The translations under genes and the position numbers were made by a program. From NCBI GenBank assembly GCA_026995045.1, contig JALWPK010000192.1:1-52627 (forward strand): 52,627 nucleotides of DNA, read 5' to 3'. This document shows, one piece after another, positions 35,037 through 45,200 of this stretch. A model generated the notes under the pieces. The model was not told the DNA's origin. It worked only from the letters and a program-made list of their open reading frames with translations, and did not search any database. This DNA is from Gammaproteobacteria bacterium. Lineage in GTDB: Bacteria > Pseudomonadota > Gammaproteobacteria > SZUA-229. Within the stretch, counting starts at the first letter, position 1. Every line of letters begins with the position of its first letter.

Positions 35037-35858
35037 TTAGTAATGGTGAGGCGGTTCGCGCTTGATGCCGAGCCCCATGTACGGTGGATTGTCTCCCATG
35101 TAAGTCGGGATATCCGGATATTTTTCCTTGACTTCAGCACTGCTCAAATCAGGGATGTCAGGCAGGTTTTCACGAGAACCTTCCGCCCAGATAACTTTCT
35201 TTTGGTAAGCAGCAGCCGGCTTGAAAAACATGTGCGCAAACTTGGACCAGATCACTGTCGAGAACAGGATGGTGCTGGAGGCAATGAACAGCGCAAACAT
35301 CAGCATGGAGCCGGTGAATGACCAGATCAGCGCAAAAGTACACATGGACAGCATGCCCAGAATGAATACGTCGCGGCGGAATTCAAGCTCGTACCAGCGA
35401 ACGCCTTCCGCATAAACATCAACACGGATGCCAAACCAGAACCAGTAGCCGCCGATGCAAAGCATGATTGCGCCAATGTGCCACAGCGGCCCCCAGATGC
35501 CTGCGTCAGCCTGACCAGGATAAGCGAAGATGAGGATAGCGGTAGAAGCGACAAAGAAAATGAAGCCGTACATGGTCAGCAGATGCGACACGCGGCGCTT
35601 CGGATTCTTGAATTCAGATGAGGTCAGCACTTCATTGGTTACAGTCTTAACGAGCAAGGCGCCTTTTTCATCAACACGGCGCTTGGCTTTTTTCGCCATT
35701 TCTTTGGTGTAACCGTCGAAGTACTCTTTACTGCGCTTGTGTACAACGTCGATAATGGTGCCCGCGACAACCAGAATTAACATGGCCACCACATATGCCT
35801 GCATAGTGGCGGCAGGAATCAACTCGGTTAACGCAGCGAAAGGATTGCTGGTAATCAT
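35037..35858 (-). CDS. aprM: AprM membrane subunit of adenylylsulfate reductase
   Basis: Membrane protein thought to connect AprBA to the quinone pool in many sulfur oxidisers. The 273-aa product has an N-terminal helix (AYVVAMLILVVAGTIIDVV), four further helices (for example GFIFFVASTAILIFAYPG, PLWHIGAIMLCIGGYWFWF, ALIWSFTGSMLMFALFIAS) and a cytoplasmic C-terminal tail. I use the ATG at 35858, with GAGGAG ten nt upstream, rather than the in-frame ATG at 35915. Gene order aprMBA is that of Allochromatium-type sulfur oxidisers. Confidence 0.93.
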   Translation of the reverse strand: MITSNPFAALTELIPAATMQAYVVAMLILVVAGTIIDVVHKRSKEYFDGYTKEMAKKAKRRVDEKGALLVKTVTNEVLTSSEFKNPKRRVSHLLTMYGFIFFVASTAILIFAYPGQADAGIWGPLWHIGAIMLCIGGYWFWFGIRVDVYAEGVRWYELEFRRDVFILGMLSMCTFALIWSFTGSMLMFALFIASSTILFSTVIWSKFAHMFFKPAAAYQKKVIWAEGSRENLPDIPDLSSAEVKEKYPDIPTYMGDNPPYMGLGIKREPPHHY

Positions 35859-36153
35859 TGCTTCTAAACTCCTCGGTTTATTGATGTGCGATGCCGGCGC
35901 AATTGTAAATGACAATCTTGGCCATCAGTACTAAATTAAATCTTACACCTCATAAAATTAACTTATGACAGGCGCAAGATAACAAGTCAGTCCACTCCCG
36001 AACAGCTTCGCGCCACACTGCGGACGCCACTCTGCTCAGAGGGGGGGCAAGCTTATGAGAAAACACGCAATATGTAAACTGTTCAAAGGTGGTGTTTCGC
36101 AGATTATTTCAGGGAAAACGGCGGTTTTTTTCATTTCTGAAAAACGGACGTCT

Positions 36154-36174
36154 TCTGTCAGCCCGCCTGACAGA
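36154..36174. repeat. 8-bp perfect dyad between aprM and the HIT gene
   Basis: TCTGTCAG (36154-36161), CCCGC, CTGACAGA (36167-36174). It lies in the 468-bp divergent space 35859-36326, which otherwise holds no convincing gene (a 61-codon frame at 36055-36240 has no family features). Could be an operator for the apr side or a hairpin; no T-run follows. Confidence 0.6.
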
Positions 36175-36236
36175 CTTGCCGCCCGGATTGAACAAATATT
36201 ATCCAGACCGTCCACCCCGCATACTCATGTGAAATA

Positions 36237-36265
36237 TTGAACTCCCCTGACGGAAGTCCTAGAAT
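36237..36265 (+). promoter_or_regulatory. Candidate promoter for the HIT gene
   Basis: TTGAAC (36237-36242), 17-bp spacer, TAGAAT (36260-36265), 61 bp before the ATG at 36327. Good sigma-70 match. Confidence 0.6.
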
Positions 36266-36326
36266 CCACGGCCTGATTACGCAGCTGGCCAGGCTGCTTC
36301 ACAGCTCTCTATTATAAGGTGAAACA

Positions 36327-36746
36327 ATGACCGACAACGCCCAGGCAGCCAGCCAGCAGGAAGAATGCCGCTTTTGCGTTTCCAAACCCGGCCGACGCTT
36401 GCTGGCGGAAAATGAATACGGATTCGCCGCATTCGATCGACACCCCGCCAGCGAGGGCCATTTTCTGGTGATTCCACGCCGCCACTTCGCCAGCTATTTC
36501 GATATCAATGATGACGAAACCCTGGCGCTGTGGAACCTGGTGAAACAGGGCAAACAAATCGTCGATGAAAAATATCACCCGGATGGCTACAACATCGGCA
36601 TCAACGTCGGCCACTGGGCCGGGCAGTCGATTCATCACCTGCACATCCATGTCATTCCACGCTACAAGGGCGACGTTGAAAACCCCAAAGGCGGCGTGCG
36701 CGGCGTGATTCCCGCCAAAAAGCTGTATGAGTTCAAGCCGGATTAG
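36327..36746 (+). CDS. HIT-family nucleotide hydrolase/transferase
   Basis: A 139-aa histidine-triad protein: SEGHFLVIPRRHF, INVGHWAGQSI and the triad H104-L-H106-I-H108 followed by VIPRYKGD. The final GGVRGVIPAKKLYEF resembles HIT proteins that act on dinucleoside polyphosphates or adenylylated substrates. N-terminal CRFC (14-17) could be half of a zinc site. AAGGTG precedes the ATG. In a genome using APS as an intermediate, AMP-sulfur substrates are worth considering, but nothing here proves it. Confidence 0.88.
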   Translation: MTDNAQAASQQEECRFCVSKPGRRLLAENEYGFAAFDRHPASEGHFLVIPRRHFASYFDINDDETLALWNLVKQGKQIVDEKYHPDGYNIGINVGHWAGQSIHHLHIHVIPRYKGDVENPKGGVRGVIPAKKLYEFKPD

Positions 36747-36800
36747 CTGGCCCTGAACGGCATAAACCTGAATTGGTGACATGCGGGTTTATGGGGTAGG

Positions 36801-36834
36801 ATGGGGCAACACCAATAAAAAAAGAATGCCCCAT
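36801..36834 (+). promoter_or_regulatory. Hairpin that takes in the egtB start codon
   Basis: ATGGGGCA (36801-36808) pairs perfectly with TGCCCCAT (36827-36834); the last two bases are the A and T of the egtB start codon (36833-36835). The loop holds the A-rich stretch that would serve as a ribosome site. A second copy of ATGGGG at 36791-36796 and an upstream pair CATAAACC/GGTTTATG (36761-36768, 36786-36793) could compete, so two states are possible. A translational control element is inferred. Confidence 0.5.
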
Positions 36835-38116
36835 GCAAACCACTCCCTTGCATGCCACACCGAAGGATGATCAGGCGAGCGATTTGCTGTCGCAATACAG
36901 GCAAATTCGCAACGATTCGGAAACCATTTGCGCGCCGCTTGAAATCGAGGATTACGGCATCCAGACCATGGCGGATGTCAGCCCGCCCAAATGGCATCTG
37001 GCCCACACCAGCTGGTTCTTTGAAACCTTTTTGCTGACGCCTTACCTGGCGGACTACGGCATTTTTCACCCGGATTTTGTTCGTCTGTTCAATTCCTATT
37101 ATGAACAGGTGGGCGCATTCCATCCGCGTCCGCAGCGCGGACTGCTATCCCGCCCAACAGTTGCGGAAGTTTTTCGCTATCGCAAACATGTCGATGAGGC
37201 CATGCAGCGCCTGCTGACGCAACCGGCGCATCCAGCACGACAGGATATTGCCTTGCGCACCCGCATCGGCATGCACCACGAACAGCAGCACCAGGAACTG
37301 CTGCTCACCGACATCAAGCATATCCTCGCCAGCAACCCGCTGCTGCCAGCCTATCGCGATGATCTGCAACAAGCGGATGGCGAAGCGACGCCACTGAGCT
37401 GGAGTGAGGTTGACGCCGGCCTGTACGAAATCGGCAGCAACAGCGACGGTTTTGCCTTTGACAATGAATACCCGCGCCACAAGGTCTATCTGGAAAGCTA
37501 TCGCCTTGCCAACCGCGCAGTGACCAATGCCGAATACCTGGCCTTCATCGATGACGGCGGCTACACCAACCCGGCGCACTGGTTGTCGGAAGGCTGGCGC
37601 GCGGTCAAAACCGGACAATTAAGCCACCCGCTTTACTGGCGTCAGCAAGACGGTCAGTGGCGACAGATGACGCTGGGCGGCTTGCGGCCCTTGAACCCGA
37701 ACGAACCGGTCTGTCATATCAGCTATTTCGAAGCGGACGCCTTCGCCAGCTGGGCGGGCAGACGCCTGCCCACAGAAGCTGAATGGGAAGTCGCTGCCGC
37801 CGCCGCGCCGATACAGGGCAATTTTCGCGACAGCGACCGTTTGCATCCCGCGCCCGCCCAGGCGACAGGCATGCAGCAATTGTTTGGCGATGTCTGGGAA
37901 TGGACCCGCAGCGCCTATGCGCCCTACCCCGGCTACCGCACGCCGGCGGGCGCGCTGGGCGAATATAACGGCAAGTTCATGTGTGGCCAGTATGTGCTGC
38001 GCGGCGGCTCCTGTGTCACGCCCGCCAATCATATTCGCGCCAGCTATCGCAATTTCTTTTACCCGGCCGATCAATGGCAATTCAGCGGTCTGCGCCTGGC
38101 GGAGGACATGGCGTGA
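36833..38116 (+). CDS. egtB: Ergothioneine synthase EgtB (iron-dependent sulfoxide synthase)
   Basis: Joins a thiol (gamma-glutamyl-cysteine or cysteine) to trimethyl-histidine with O2. The 427-aa product has an N-terminal DinB-like domain supplying the iron histidines (H58 in KWHLAHTSWFFE; H149 and H153 in HHEQQHQELLL) and a C-terminal FGE-sulfatase-like domain (GLRPLNPNEPVCHISYFEAD, RRLPTEAEWEVAA, GDVWEWTRSAY, LRGGSCVTP). Ends in a 4-nt GTGA overlap with egtD. The start codon lies in a hairpin (36801-36834). Confidence 0.95.
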   Translation: MQTTPLHATPKDDQASDLLSQYRQIRNDSETICAPLEIEDYGIQTMADVSPPKWHLAHTSWFFETFLLTPYLADYGIFHPDFVRLFNSYYEQVGAFHPRPQRGLLSRPTVAEVFRYRKHVDEAMQRLLTQPAHPARQDIALRTRIGMHHEQQHQELLLTDIKHILASNPLLPAYRDDLQQADGEATPLSWSEVDAGLYEIGSNSDGFAFDNEYPRHKVYLESYRLANRAVTNAEYLAFIDDGGYTNPAHWLSEGWRAVKTGQLSHPLYWRQQDGQWRQMTLGGLRPLNPNEPVCHISYFEADAFASWAGRRLPTEAEWEVAAAAAPIQGNFRDSDRLHPAPAQATGMQQLFGDVWEWTRSAYAPYPGYRTPAGALGEYNGKFMCGQYVLRGGSCVTPANHIRASYRNFFYPADQWQFSGLRLAEDMA

Positions 38117-39093
38117 GCCCATCGACCGCAAACAGCGTACAGTTTTATGACGCCCACCCGCCGCCGACTGACTTTTACGCCGAAGTCATCAAAGGACTGC
38201 ATGCCAGTCCGAAACAGATTCCACCGAAATTTTTCTACGACGAAACCGGCTCACGCTTGTTCGACGCGATTTGTGACTGTCCGGAATATTATCCAACTCG
38301 CACCGAAATGTTACTGCTGGAACGCCATGCAACTGAAATCCGCAACCTGATTGGCGAGGACTGCCTGCTGATCGAACCGGGCAGCGGCAGCAGTCAGAAA
38401 GTGCGGTTGTTGCTGGATGCGCTGCAACCGGCCGCGTACCAACCAATGGACATTTCCCGTCGCTATCTGATTGAGGCTGCGCAAAATCTGGCGGCGGATT
38501 ACCCGTGGCTGGATGTGTATGCCGTGTGCAGCGACTTCACCAGTGAGCTGCCGCTGCCGTTTTCACCGCCACACCGGCACAAGGTGGCGTTTTTTCCCGG
38601 CTCCAGCATCGGCAACTTCGAACCGGTAGACGCCGTGCGGTTCCTGCAACGCATTGCCGCCGCTGTCGGACCAGGTGGCGGACTGCTGATTGGCGTTGAT
38701 CTGAAAAAAGACCCACAGATATTGCATGACGCTTACAACGATGCGGCAGGCATCACCGCAGATTTCAACCTCAACCTGCTGACCCGCATCAACCGTGAAC
38801 TCGACGGCGAGTTTGACCCGGCCACATTCCGTCATCACGCTTTTTATAATGAAGCGCTCGGCCGCATCGAAATGCACCTGCACAGCAAAACCCACCAGAC
38901 CGTTTCAGTGGCGCAACAGGCATTCCGGTTTGAATGCGATGAAAGCATCCACACCGAATGTTCCTACAAATACACCATCGGGGAGTTTGCCCGCCTGGCC
39001 GGCAAATCCGGCCTGCAACTGCAACAAGCCTGGACTGACGAACAGAACTTGTTCAGCCTGCAGTTCTACCAGGTAACTACAACCCGGGCGTAA
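38113..39093 (+). CDS. egtD: L-histidine N-alpha-methyltransferase EgtD
   Basis: Trimethylates histidine to hercynine, the first step of ergothioneine synthesis. The 326-aa product shows PKFFYDETGSRLFDAICDCP, the SAM motif IEPGSGSSQKVRLLLDAL, FFPGSSIGNF, and the C-terminal FECDESIHTECSYKY that forms the histidine pocket. The GTG start overlaps the egtB stop, giving the minimal egtB-egtD pair; egtE/egtC are not in view. Confidence 0.95.
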   Translation: MSPSTANSVQFYDAHPPPTDFYAEVIKGLHASPKQIPPKFFYDETGSRLFDAICDCPEYYPTRTEMLLLERHATEIRNLIGEDCLLIEPGSGSSQKVRLLLDALQPAAYQPMDISRRYLIEAAQNLAADYPWLDVYAVCSDFTSELPLPFSPPHRHKVAFFPGSSIGNFEPVDAVRFLQRIAAAVGPGGGLLIGVDLKKDPQILHDAYNDAAGITADFNLNLLTRINRELDGEFDPATFRHHAFYNEALGRIEMHLHSKTHQTVSVAQQAFRFECDESIHTECSYKYTIGEFARLAGKSGLQLQQAWTDEQNLFSLQFYQVTTTRA

Positions 39094-39325
39094 CTGGCTA
39101 ACGCAATCGTCCTGAAACCGCCGCACCCTTTCCGCCCACCCCCTCTTTTCATTGCATCCAGCGATTTATTGACTCGGCAATCAACAGGTTCCGGCAATTT
39201 ACCTCTTTGCGCGCTTTTTTAAGACTCAGATGCGGTATGAGCCTCACCCATCATTAGAATAAGCATATATTATAACTAACTGATAAATAATGACATTTAT
39301 GGGAGCAGGTGTAGAATTGGTCACC

Positions 39326-39352
39326 GGTTTTACCTGCAGGATCGGTAAAGCC
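39326..39352 (+). other. Stem-loop in the leader of the YVTN propeller gene
   Basis: GGTTTTACC (39326-39334) pairs with GGTAAAGCC (39344-39352), one G-T pair, in the 292-bp space between egtD and the propeller gene. Just before it, AGCAGGTGTAGAATTGG (39304-39320) matches AGCAGGTGTAACATTGG at 46269-46285 at 15 of 17 positions. AT-rich sequence at 39255-39290 is the likely promoter area. No known riboswitch class was recognised. Confidence 0.4.
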
Positions 39353-39385
39353 GCAAAACATCATTCACTATGGGAGGGGGTTCAA

Positions 39386-40657
39386 ATGGCTACAAAATTA
39401 TCGAGATTTACAAATGCTATAACCCTGGTTGGCGCATGCCTGCTGGCTGCAGGCCCAGAACATGCGTCCGCCGGTGACGATAACATCGATGTAACTTTCC
39501 CGTCGGAGATTATCCATCTCCACAGTACGGGGCATGCCTTCATTGTTGACAGTCTGACCGATACCGTAGTCGCGGATTTACCAACCGGGCTGGGTGGAAC
39601 GTTGGGCAGCACCACCCCGGATGGAAGCAAGGTCTATGTCGGCGCCGCCGCACCTGGCGAAACCCAGGTAACAGTTCTCGACCTGAAGAGCCGGTCGGTT
39701 GTTGCCACGCTGCAGACCGGAAACCGCCCAAAACACCCGCTGGTCAGTCCGGATGGCAGTATGGTGATCGTCAATAACTGGAGTGTGGGCAACGACGGCT
39801 CCATACATTTCGTGTTTATCGAAACCGCGACGGATAGCATCATCAAGGATCTTAGCGTACCTATTGGTTCATCTGTCGGCGTCAATGATGTGATTACGAT
39901 GCACAACAGCTGGTCGTGGGATTCACGTTATGCATACGGTGTGGATCGCGTGGATAATCAGCTGGTGGCAATCGATACCAGGGACTGGAGTATTGTCGAG
40001 GTCGATTTGCCTTCAAAGCCACACTATCCAGTGGTGAGTCCGGATGGCAAGGAACTGTGGGTAGTGGTCGAAGGTGTGGATCTGACCAACCGACCGGGTA
40101 TCGTCGTGCTGGATCTGACGGATCCGTCACTGCCCGTCAAGGCCACCATGGATTCCCCCCTGATCGGCGAAGCAGTTGTTGAAGGTCATCATGGCAACTT
40201 TACCCAGGATGGCAAGTACTTCATGCTGTTGAACCGTGGCGGCGGCAGCACCAAAATCGGTCGCGAGGTGGCCTTCTTCGACGCCAAAAAGAAAACGCTT
40301 GTGAGACGCATCACCACGGCAAGCAGTGGCGTTGGACACGCCTACAATTCACCTGACGGGCGACATGTCATGGTGACCAACTACGGTAATAACGTTATCA
40401 CGATTATTGACCTCAAGAAAAAGATCAACCCGGTCGCGGATGTTGAGATCGGAACCGGTCGCATGGGGCATGTAGCGTTTACCAAAAATGGGCGTTATGG
40501 TTATATCTCCAATGCTGCGGATGGCAATCTTTTCAAGTTTGACATGAAGAAATTTGAAGTGGTGAAGGAGATTGTGACAGGTGGAGGTCCTGGCGGTGGT
40601 CAGGTACTCAATGTATGGACCAATGTCTTCGAAGAGTTGCCGGTCAACGACGACTGA
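39386..40657 (+). CDS. Exported YVTN-type beta-propeller protein
   Basis: A 423-aa periplasmic or secreted protein: signal peptide (to about 30, GACLLAAGPEHASA), then beta-propeller blades with repeating SPDG/TPDGSKVYVG and VTNYGNNVITIIDLKK motifs typical of YVTN/YncE repeats. About seven blades fit. No haem or metal motif is seen, although three His (HG and HHG near 290) are present. The ATG at 39386 follows a GGGAGGGGG ribosome site. Function unknown; similar propellers accompany cytochromes or metal enzymes in lithotrophs. Confidence 0.82.
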   Translation: MATKLSRFTNAITLVGACLLAAGPEHASAGDDNIDVTFPSEIIHLHSTGHAFIVDSLTDTVVADLPTGLGGTLGSTTPDGSKVYVGAAAPGETQVTVLDLKSRSVVATLQTGNRPKHPLVSPDGSMVIVNNWSVGNDGSIHFVFIETATDSIIKDLSVPIGSSVGVNDVITMHNSWSWDSRYAYGVDRVDNQLVAIDTRDWSIVEVDLPSKPHYPVVSPDGKELWVVVEGVDLTNRPGIVVLDLTDPSLPVKATMDSPLIGEAVVEGHHGNFTQDGKYFMLLNRGGGSTKIGREVAFFDAKKKTLVRRITTASSGVGHAYNSPDGRHVMVTNYGNNVITIIDLKKKINPVADVEIGTGRMGHVAFTKNGRYGYISNAADGNLFKFDMKKFEVVKEIVTGGGPGGGQVLNVWTNVFEELPVNDD

Positions 40658-40667
40658 CGTGACCTGA

Positions 40668-40707
40668 ATGCCGGTCAGGGCGCGCGTCATGCGCTCCTGA
40701 CTGGCAT
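40668..40707 (+). terminator. Strong hairpin after the YVTN gene
   Basis: Arms 40668-40679 and 40696-40707 pair over 12 bp with one G-T pair; inner GCGC segments extend the stem. It begins 11 bp after the stop codon, in the space shared with the convergent exported-protein gene. No T-run follows, so a factor-independent role is not assured. Confidence 0.5.
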
Positions 40708-40859
40708 ATCACATTACAGTATTGGTTATTGCAAATATAACAGACACTCTCGCGAACTGGTTGCTGTCCATGCACTGGACATAATAACAAGAATCAATCG
40801 CATTTCTTCAGTAATTTGCTCCTGACAACAACGTTCAACCCTATTGGCCAGGTCAGATA

Positions 40860-41465
40860 TTAGTAACGGTTTGGCACATATTGAGCCGTTAATGTTGCAT
40901 AAATATCAGCAGCCCCACTTCCAGCATTCGTCTGATTCGCATCAAGCCCGGCGACAGCATAAAACGTATAATCACCTGCTGAAGCAACCGGGTATACTTG
41001 TGTATGCGAAAAAGGCTTACACACTATAGTCTGCCCGTCTCCATATATATACACACTGCCTGAACCGATAACCAGGGTGCTTGAGACGTCACTTGCCGCC
41101 AGCACGACCCAATCGCCTACATCTGCACATGCCTGCCCGGTGAATTGGACAATAACATACCCGGATCCTGGTGCAGTTAAAGTAACCGAACCCACATCCA
41201 CACCAGCTAGAAACCCGCCAAGATCAAGAGATGGCAAGGTTATAGATTGACTGTTAATAGTTACCCAATCTACACCCGGCAATTTGCTTTCAAGCGACGA
41301 TATCCGCGAGTCATTGTCATTCACGGCGCTACTCACCTCATTCATTTTGGCGGCAGTCAATACATCACCGTCACTGAACGAGCCGGCAATGGTTCCCGCC
41401 ATGCTTGCCGAGTTCGCTCCCAGACACAATGCAAATAAAAATGATTTAGAGTTGAATTTTTTCAT
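40860..41465 (-). CDS. Exported protein with short coiled-coil stalk motif
   Basis: A 201-aa protein with a signal peptide (SFLFALCLGANSASMA). The segment GSFSDGDVLTAAKMNEVSSA, followed by DNDSRISSLESKLPG, resembles a motif found before short trimeric coiled coils in many bacterial exported proteins. The rest is beta-rich (SVTLTAPGSGYVIVQFTGQA) with Cys residues that could form a disulfide. Function unknown. Starts 25 bp after the 178-aa lipoprotein gene, so the two are likely one operon. Confidence 0.65.
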   Translation of the reverse strand: MKKFNSKSFLFALCLGANSASMAGTIAGSFSDGDVLTAAKMNEVSSAVNDNDSRISSLESKLPGVDWVTINSQSITLPSLDLGGFLAGVDVGSVTLTAPGSGYVIVQFTGQACADVGDWVVLAASDVSSTLVIGSGSVYIYGDGQTIVCKPFSHTQVYPVASAGDYTFYAVAGLDANQTNAGSGAADIYATLTAQYVPNRY

Positions 41466-41490
41466 ATTGCTATCCTGTTACTGTTTGAAT

Positions 41491-42027
41491 TTATGAACCC
41501 AGCTCGCAACCACCCACTTGACCCGCCACGCCGGAATCACCCAGCACACAAAGCGGAACAAACGGGTTTGTGCCGGCAACCAGCTCATCAAGATTGGTGC
41601 GAGCATCCGAATCGGTATCTATCGACAAATCGAGCAGCGTATCCGGAAACACCAATGAGTTATCGCCAGACGATATGGTAATCGCGCTGCTGCCAGCGGC
41701 CAAAGTTACATTGCTTGCGTACATGGCCGAGTCGAAACTGATGGTGACGTTATAGGTCTGGGCAACAGAGGAAACACTGGCGGCCAAACCGGTGAAGGTA
41801 TAGGTTGCGGTGCTTCCACTCAACGCCATTTCAACCGGCGCATCACCTGTTTTATTGACAAATACCCGAACAGCGCCCGACGGCAGGCTGGCAGTCGCAA
41901 TGCCTGAGGGTACGACTACCGTTACTGACAAGCTTGTATCAGCTTCAGGGCTTCCTCCACCACCACATGCATGGATTAGCGGTATCAGTATTATTGGCAA
42001 CAGATTTTTGAGATATGATAATTTCAT
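41491..42027 (-). CDS. Glycine-tethered lipoprotein, 178 aa
   Basis: Lipoprotein signal PIILIPLIHA-C21 followed by GGGGS, a flexible tether. The body is an Ig-like beta domain (TYTFTGLAASVSSVAQTYNV), then DTDSDARTNLDELVAGTNPF, which fits a thrombospondin-type-3-like calcium motif. C-terminal Cys pair. No known function. First gene of the 42027-40860 pair. Confidence 0.65.
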   Translation of the reverse strand: MKLSYLKNLLPIILIPLIHACGGGGSPEADTSLSVTVVVPSGIATASLPSGAVRVFVNKTGDAPVEMALSGSTATYTFTGLAASVSSVAQTYNVTISFDSAMYASNVTLAAGSSAITISSGDNSLVFPDTLLDLSIDTDSDARTNLDELVAGTNPFVPLCVLGDSGVAGQVGGCELGS

Positions 42028-42181
42028 TTTTCCTTCCTGAATCCCCCCGAGTTTCTATGTGACATTTATCTTTACTGCCAATCTCATAGGAAGAGAACGC
42101 TGCTTATTGTTTTGTTACAACACCGGCCGTGATATTGATAATAAAACACCGGATAACACATACAATCGTGTCTCAATCCAA

Positions 42182-42199
42182 CCTATGCTGGCGCATAGG
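42182..42199. promoter_or_regulatory. Dyad CCTATGC-N4-GCATAGG
   Basis: Perfect 7-bp arms with a 4-bp spacer, 28 bp after the stop of the large lipoprotein and 155 bp before the 178-aa lipoprotein start, both on the minus strand. It may be a transcript-end hairpin or an operator for the downstream pair. Its spacer length equals that of the TCCCAT-N4-ATGGGA dyads but the sequence differs. Confidence 0.45.
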
Positions 42200-42227
42200 A
42201 TGTACCCACAACCAATATTCATTACCG

Positions 42228-45200
42228 TCATTTAGCCGAAGCTGAAACCACGTCGAGCGTGTAGGTCGCGATGGCGGAATCGGTTTGGCCATCGTTCACT
42301 ACATAGCGAAATGTGCTCAAACCGGGCGCGGAGGGTTTGAACACGACATCAGCCGCGCCACCTCGGGCATTTTTCAGCCTGTCGCCGATATTGACGGGAG
42401 TGACGCCGTCAGGCTGGAACAGTTGTCCATTGTCCGGCAGGCTGAGGATGCGGAAGCCCAGGGTATCGCCATCCGCGTCCTGGCCTTTCAGCGTGATGGT
42501 GGCGGAAACCGCGCCCGCCTGCACGCGCGTGTATCCCTCATCGAGGGCCATTTGCGCGATTTCGATGCCTGACAAGGCGCGGTCATAGAAGCGAATTTCA
42601 TCCAGGGAACCCGCAAAGGAGGGATATCCAAGATCCGGCCGCCAACTGCCGATAAACAGGGAGGTATTGGAATCAGGAATCCTGCCAATGGCGCCGACAG
42701 GATCGTTGGCGGGAATACTGTAAAAAATATCCCGCACGCCCACGGAAACACCGTCGATAAAGATTTCCTGCAACCCCTTGTCGAACACCGTGGCAACGTG
42801 GTGCCACTGCCCGGTTGTCAGGTAGTGGCGCGCCGAGCCTCCAGAGCCGGAGCGGTTGGCATTGGAGACCAGCATATTGAGCGTGCCGCCGTTGGTTTCG
42901 CCCAAATCAGGGCCGATATCGGCGAACAGGAAACTGTTTTGGGTGGATGAACCCCCTGATATCCATTTTGACGCAATCACATTGCGTTCATGGTCACGGG
43001 TAGTCGAAGTTGACGAGTCAGTGAATTGCCCGAAATTGACCCAGGCGGAAATGGTCAGCGCGTCGATATTTTCGACCACATTCATATCACCCAGGTCGAG
43101 ATAGCCGCCGGGCGCCATGGCGTAGGCCGTGTTATTTCCATTACGATCACGCACGGCGGCCGCTCCCGCGCCGGCGGCCACGCCATCATGGCCGGTTCCG
43201 CTGGCGTCTTTCACCAGGCCAAGCATGGCGTCGTCGAAAGGATAGTAGGCCAGCAGGCTGTTACGGCTGGCGCCACCCGCCACTGGCGGTGTGTTATCGG
43301 CGACGAAAACGGCGACATCGAGAATATCGGAATCATTGACGCCGTCATTGGCGACAAAGCCAAATGTGACGGCGCGCTCCATTGCCGCGGGATTTCCACT
43401 ATTGAATCCCGTGGGCGTGAGAATCACCCTGCCATCCGGATCGGTTACCGTGTCACCGTCTGCAATCGGGCTGCCGTCGTACTGAAACAGACCGGCATCG
43501 AGCGGAGTATGGGTGATGCGCAGACTCAACGGCGCGGCATTGTCGGACGTGCCGCTCAGGTACAACAAGACGTCTTCTCCCACCCGGCCTGACGCCTGAA
43601 ATGGCGCATCCTGGAATGGGGGCTGCCCGGAAGCGGGGTTGATTACCGTCCACTGGGCCAGATTTTCCAGCACGCCATGATGATTACCGGCCTTGTCATG
43701 CGCAATGATGCCGCTTGCCTCGGAGAGCGGCCAGTAGCCGAGCAAATCTGTTTCACTGCCGTGCAGGCGGTGGCTCATCAAGGGGGGTATCTCCGCCGCC
43801 ATCAAGGCCCTGCCCCAGAAAGAGACTTCGCTGATGAGTGCGTTGGCTTTCGGATCGGGGTTATTGCCAAACTGACCGATATAGTGCCCGCCAATGCCCA
43901 TATTGGCCCCCAGCGAGGTCAGCTGATCACCCTGGCCGACAAGATTGCCGTCAACATAAAGGCTGACGGTTTTTCCCGAACGCGTGACGGTAACGAAAAA
44001 CCATTTCCCTGCTCCGAGAACGCGATGACCCGAGGTGATCGTATCCCAGCCGGTACCAAAGCGGTCGGCGGAAAACTGAATTTCACCCAGGGCGCCTGCC
44101 TGTATAACGAAGCGATGGGTATCGATGACGCTGGTTTCCTGCGAGAACAGCACCATGTTCTGAACCAGCACGTTCGGCTTTACCCACATTGCAATCGAGA
44201 AATCGGTGTCGGCCGCGAGATTCAGCGGACTGTCTTCGGCGCCGTTGACAACCGAGACATAAATCAACAACGGTAACGACTTGTTGCCCTGTTGATCCTC
44301 AAGCACCAGTTGATACCGGTGTGTACCGACCGGCAGCGGGTCTTCCGCGGCATTGATCAGCAAGCGGCCCATCGTGGTGACAACGCTGACATTATTGCGG
44401 AAGACGCCGGTTGGCGTATCGATGGCGCTCCAATGCCATCGCACGATCGTGGCCGTTGGCCGGGGCGGTGGCGAGAGATAAAAATTGTGGCCATAGGCGA
44501 CACGGTTGCCCGGCGCAACGCTTCCCCTTGAGTCGAGTACCTGTGTGGCCGTGTCAAAGTCGAGGTTATCCTGGATGGGAACGGTGCTGTCAAAAACGTA
44601 GAACGGGCGGCTGAAAACCGATGACTTGCCAGTGTCGTCCACCAGGGTCAGTTGCGCCGTGTAATCACCAACGGAAAGCGTCTTTCCTGTTGTCGGCCCG
44701 AGCAGGAAAGTATCACGAATGCTGCTGCTTTGCCTGTAGAGCGAATTGCCGCTGGCGTTATCGATGACATCCCATATGTATCGGTTGATATTGCCAAGCC
44801 CGGCAACATTGGCAGGGGTGTTAACCGAGAGGCTGAAATCAGTGTCGAGTGCGACATGGGCGTCAAAATCGCTGTTTGCGTTTACGGAACCTATATGGAG
44901 TGTTGGGCTCTCGACCACCTCGATACTGATCATCATCGGCGCGGAGAAATTGCCGGCGGCATCTTCCATCACCAGGCGATAGCGGTGGCGGCCGGGCGTC
45001 ACTGGATCGACATCGGAAGCGGCATTCAGGTAGAGACTTGGGCTGCTGGTTACTGCCTTGTCACCCGTGACACCACCTATTGGCCTTGTGCTTGTGTTGT
45101 TGGGTGAAAATATGCCTCTTTCGTTGCCATCCAGAGCGATCCAGTAATAGCGGACAATATTGCCCCCCGTGTAACTGGAAAGATCCGCAACCAGATAAAA

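Noticed and set aside
36055..36240. Possible 61-aa gene between aprM and the HIT gene
   Set aside because: No ribosome site, no recognisable motif, and it spans the 36154-36174 dyad and reaches the HIT promoter; probably chance.
36327..36746. HIT gene as part of the ergothioneine pathway
   Set aside because: It has its own good promoter, lies 86 bp from egtB, and HIT proteins are not known steps of the pathway.
39290..39385. Riboswitch (c-di-GMP, cobalamin or TPP type) in the YVTN leader
   Set aside because: Hallmark conserved loops of these classes were not found; only a simple stem-loop is visible.
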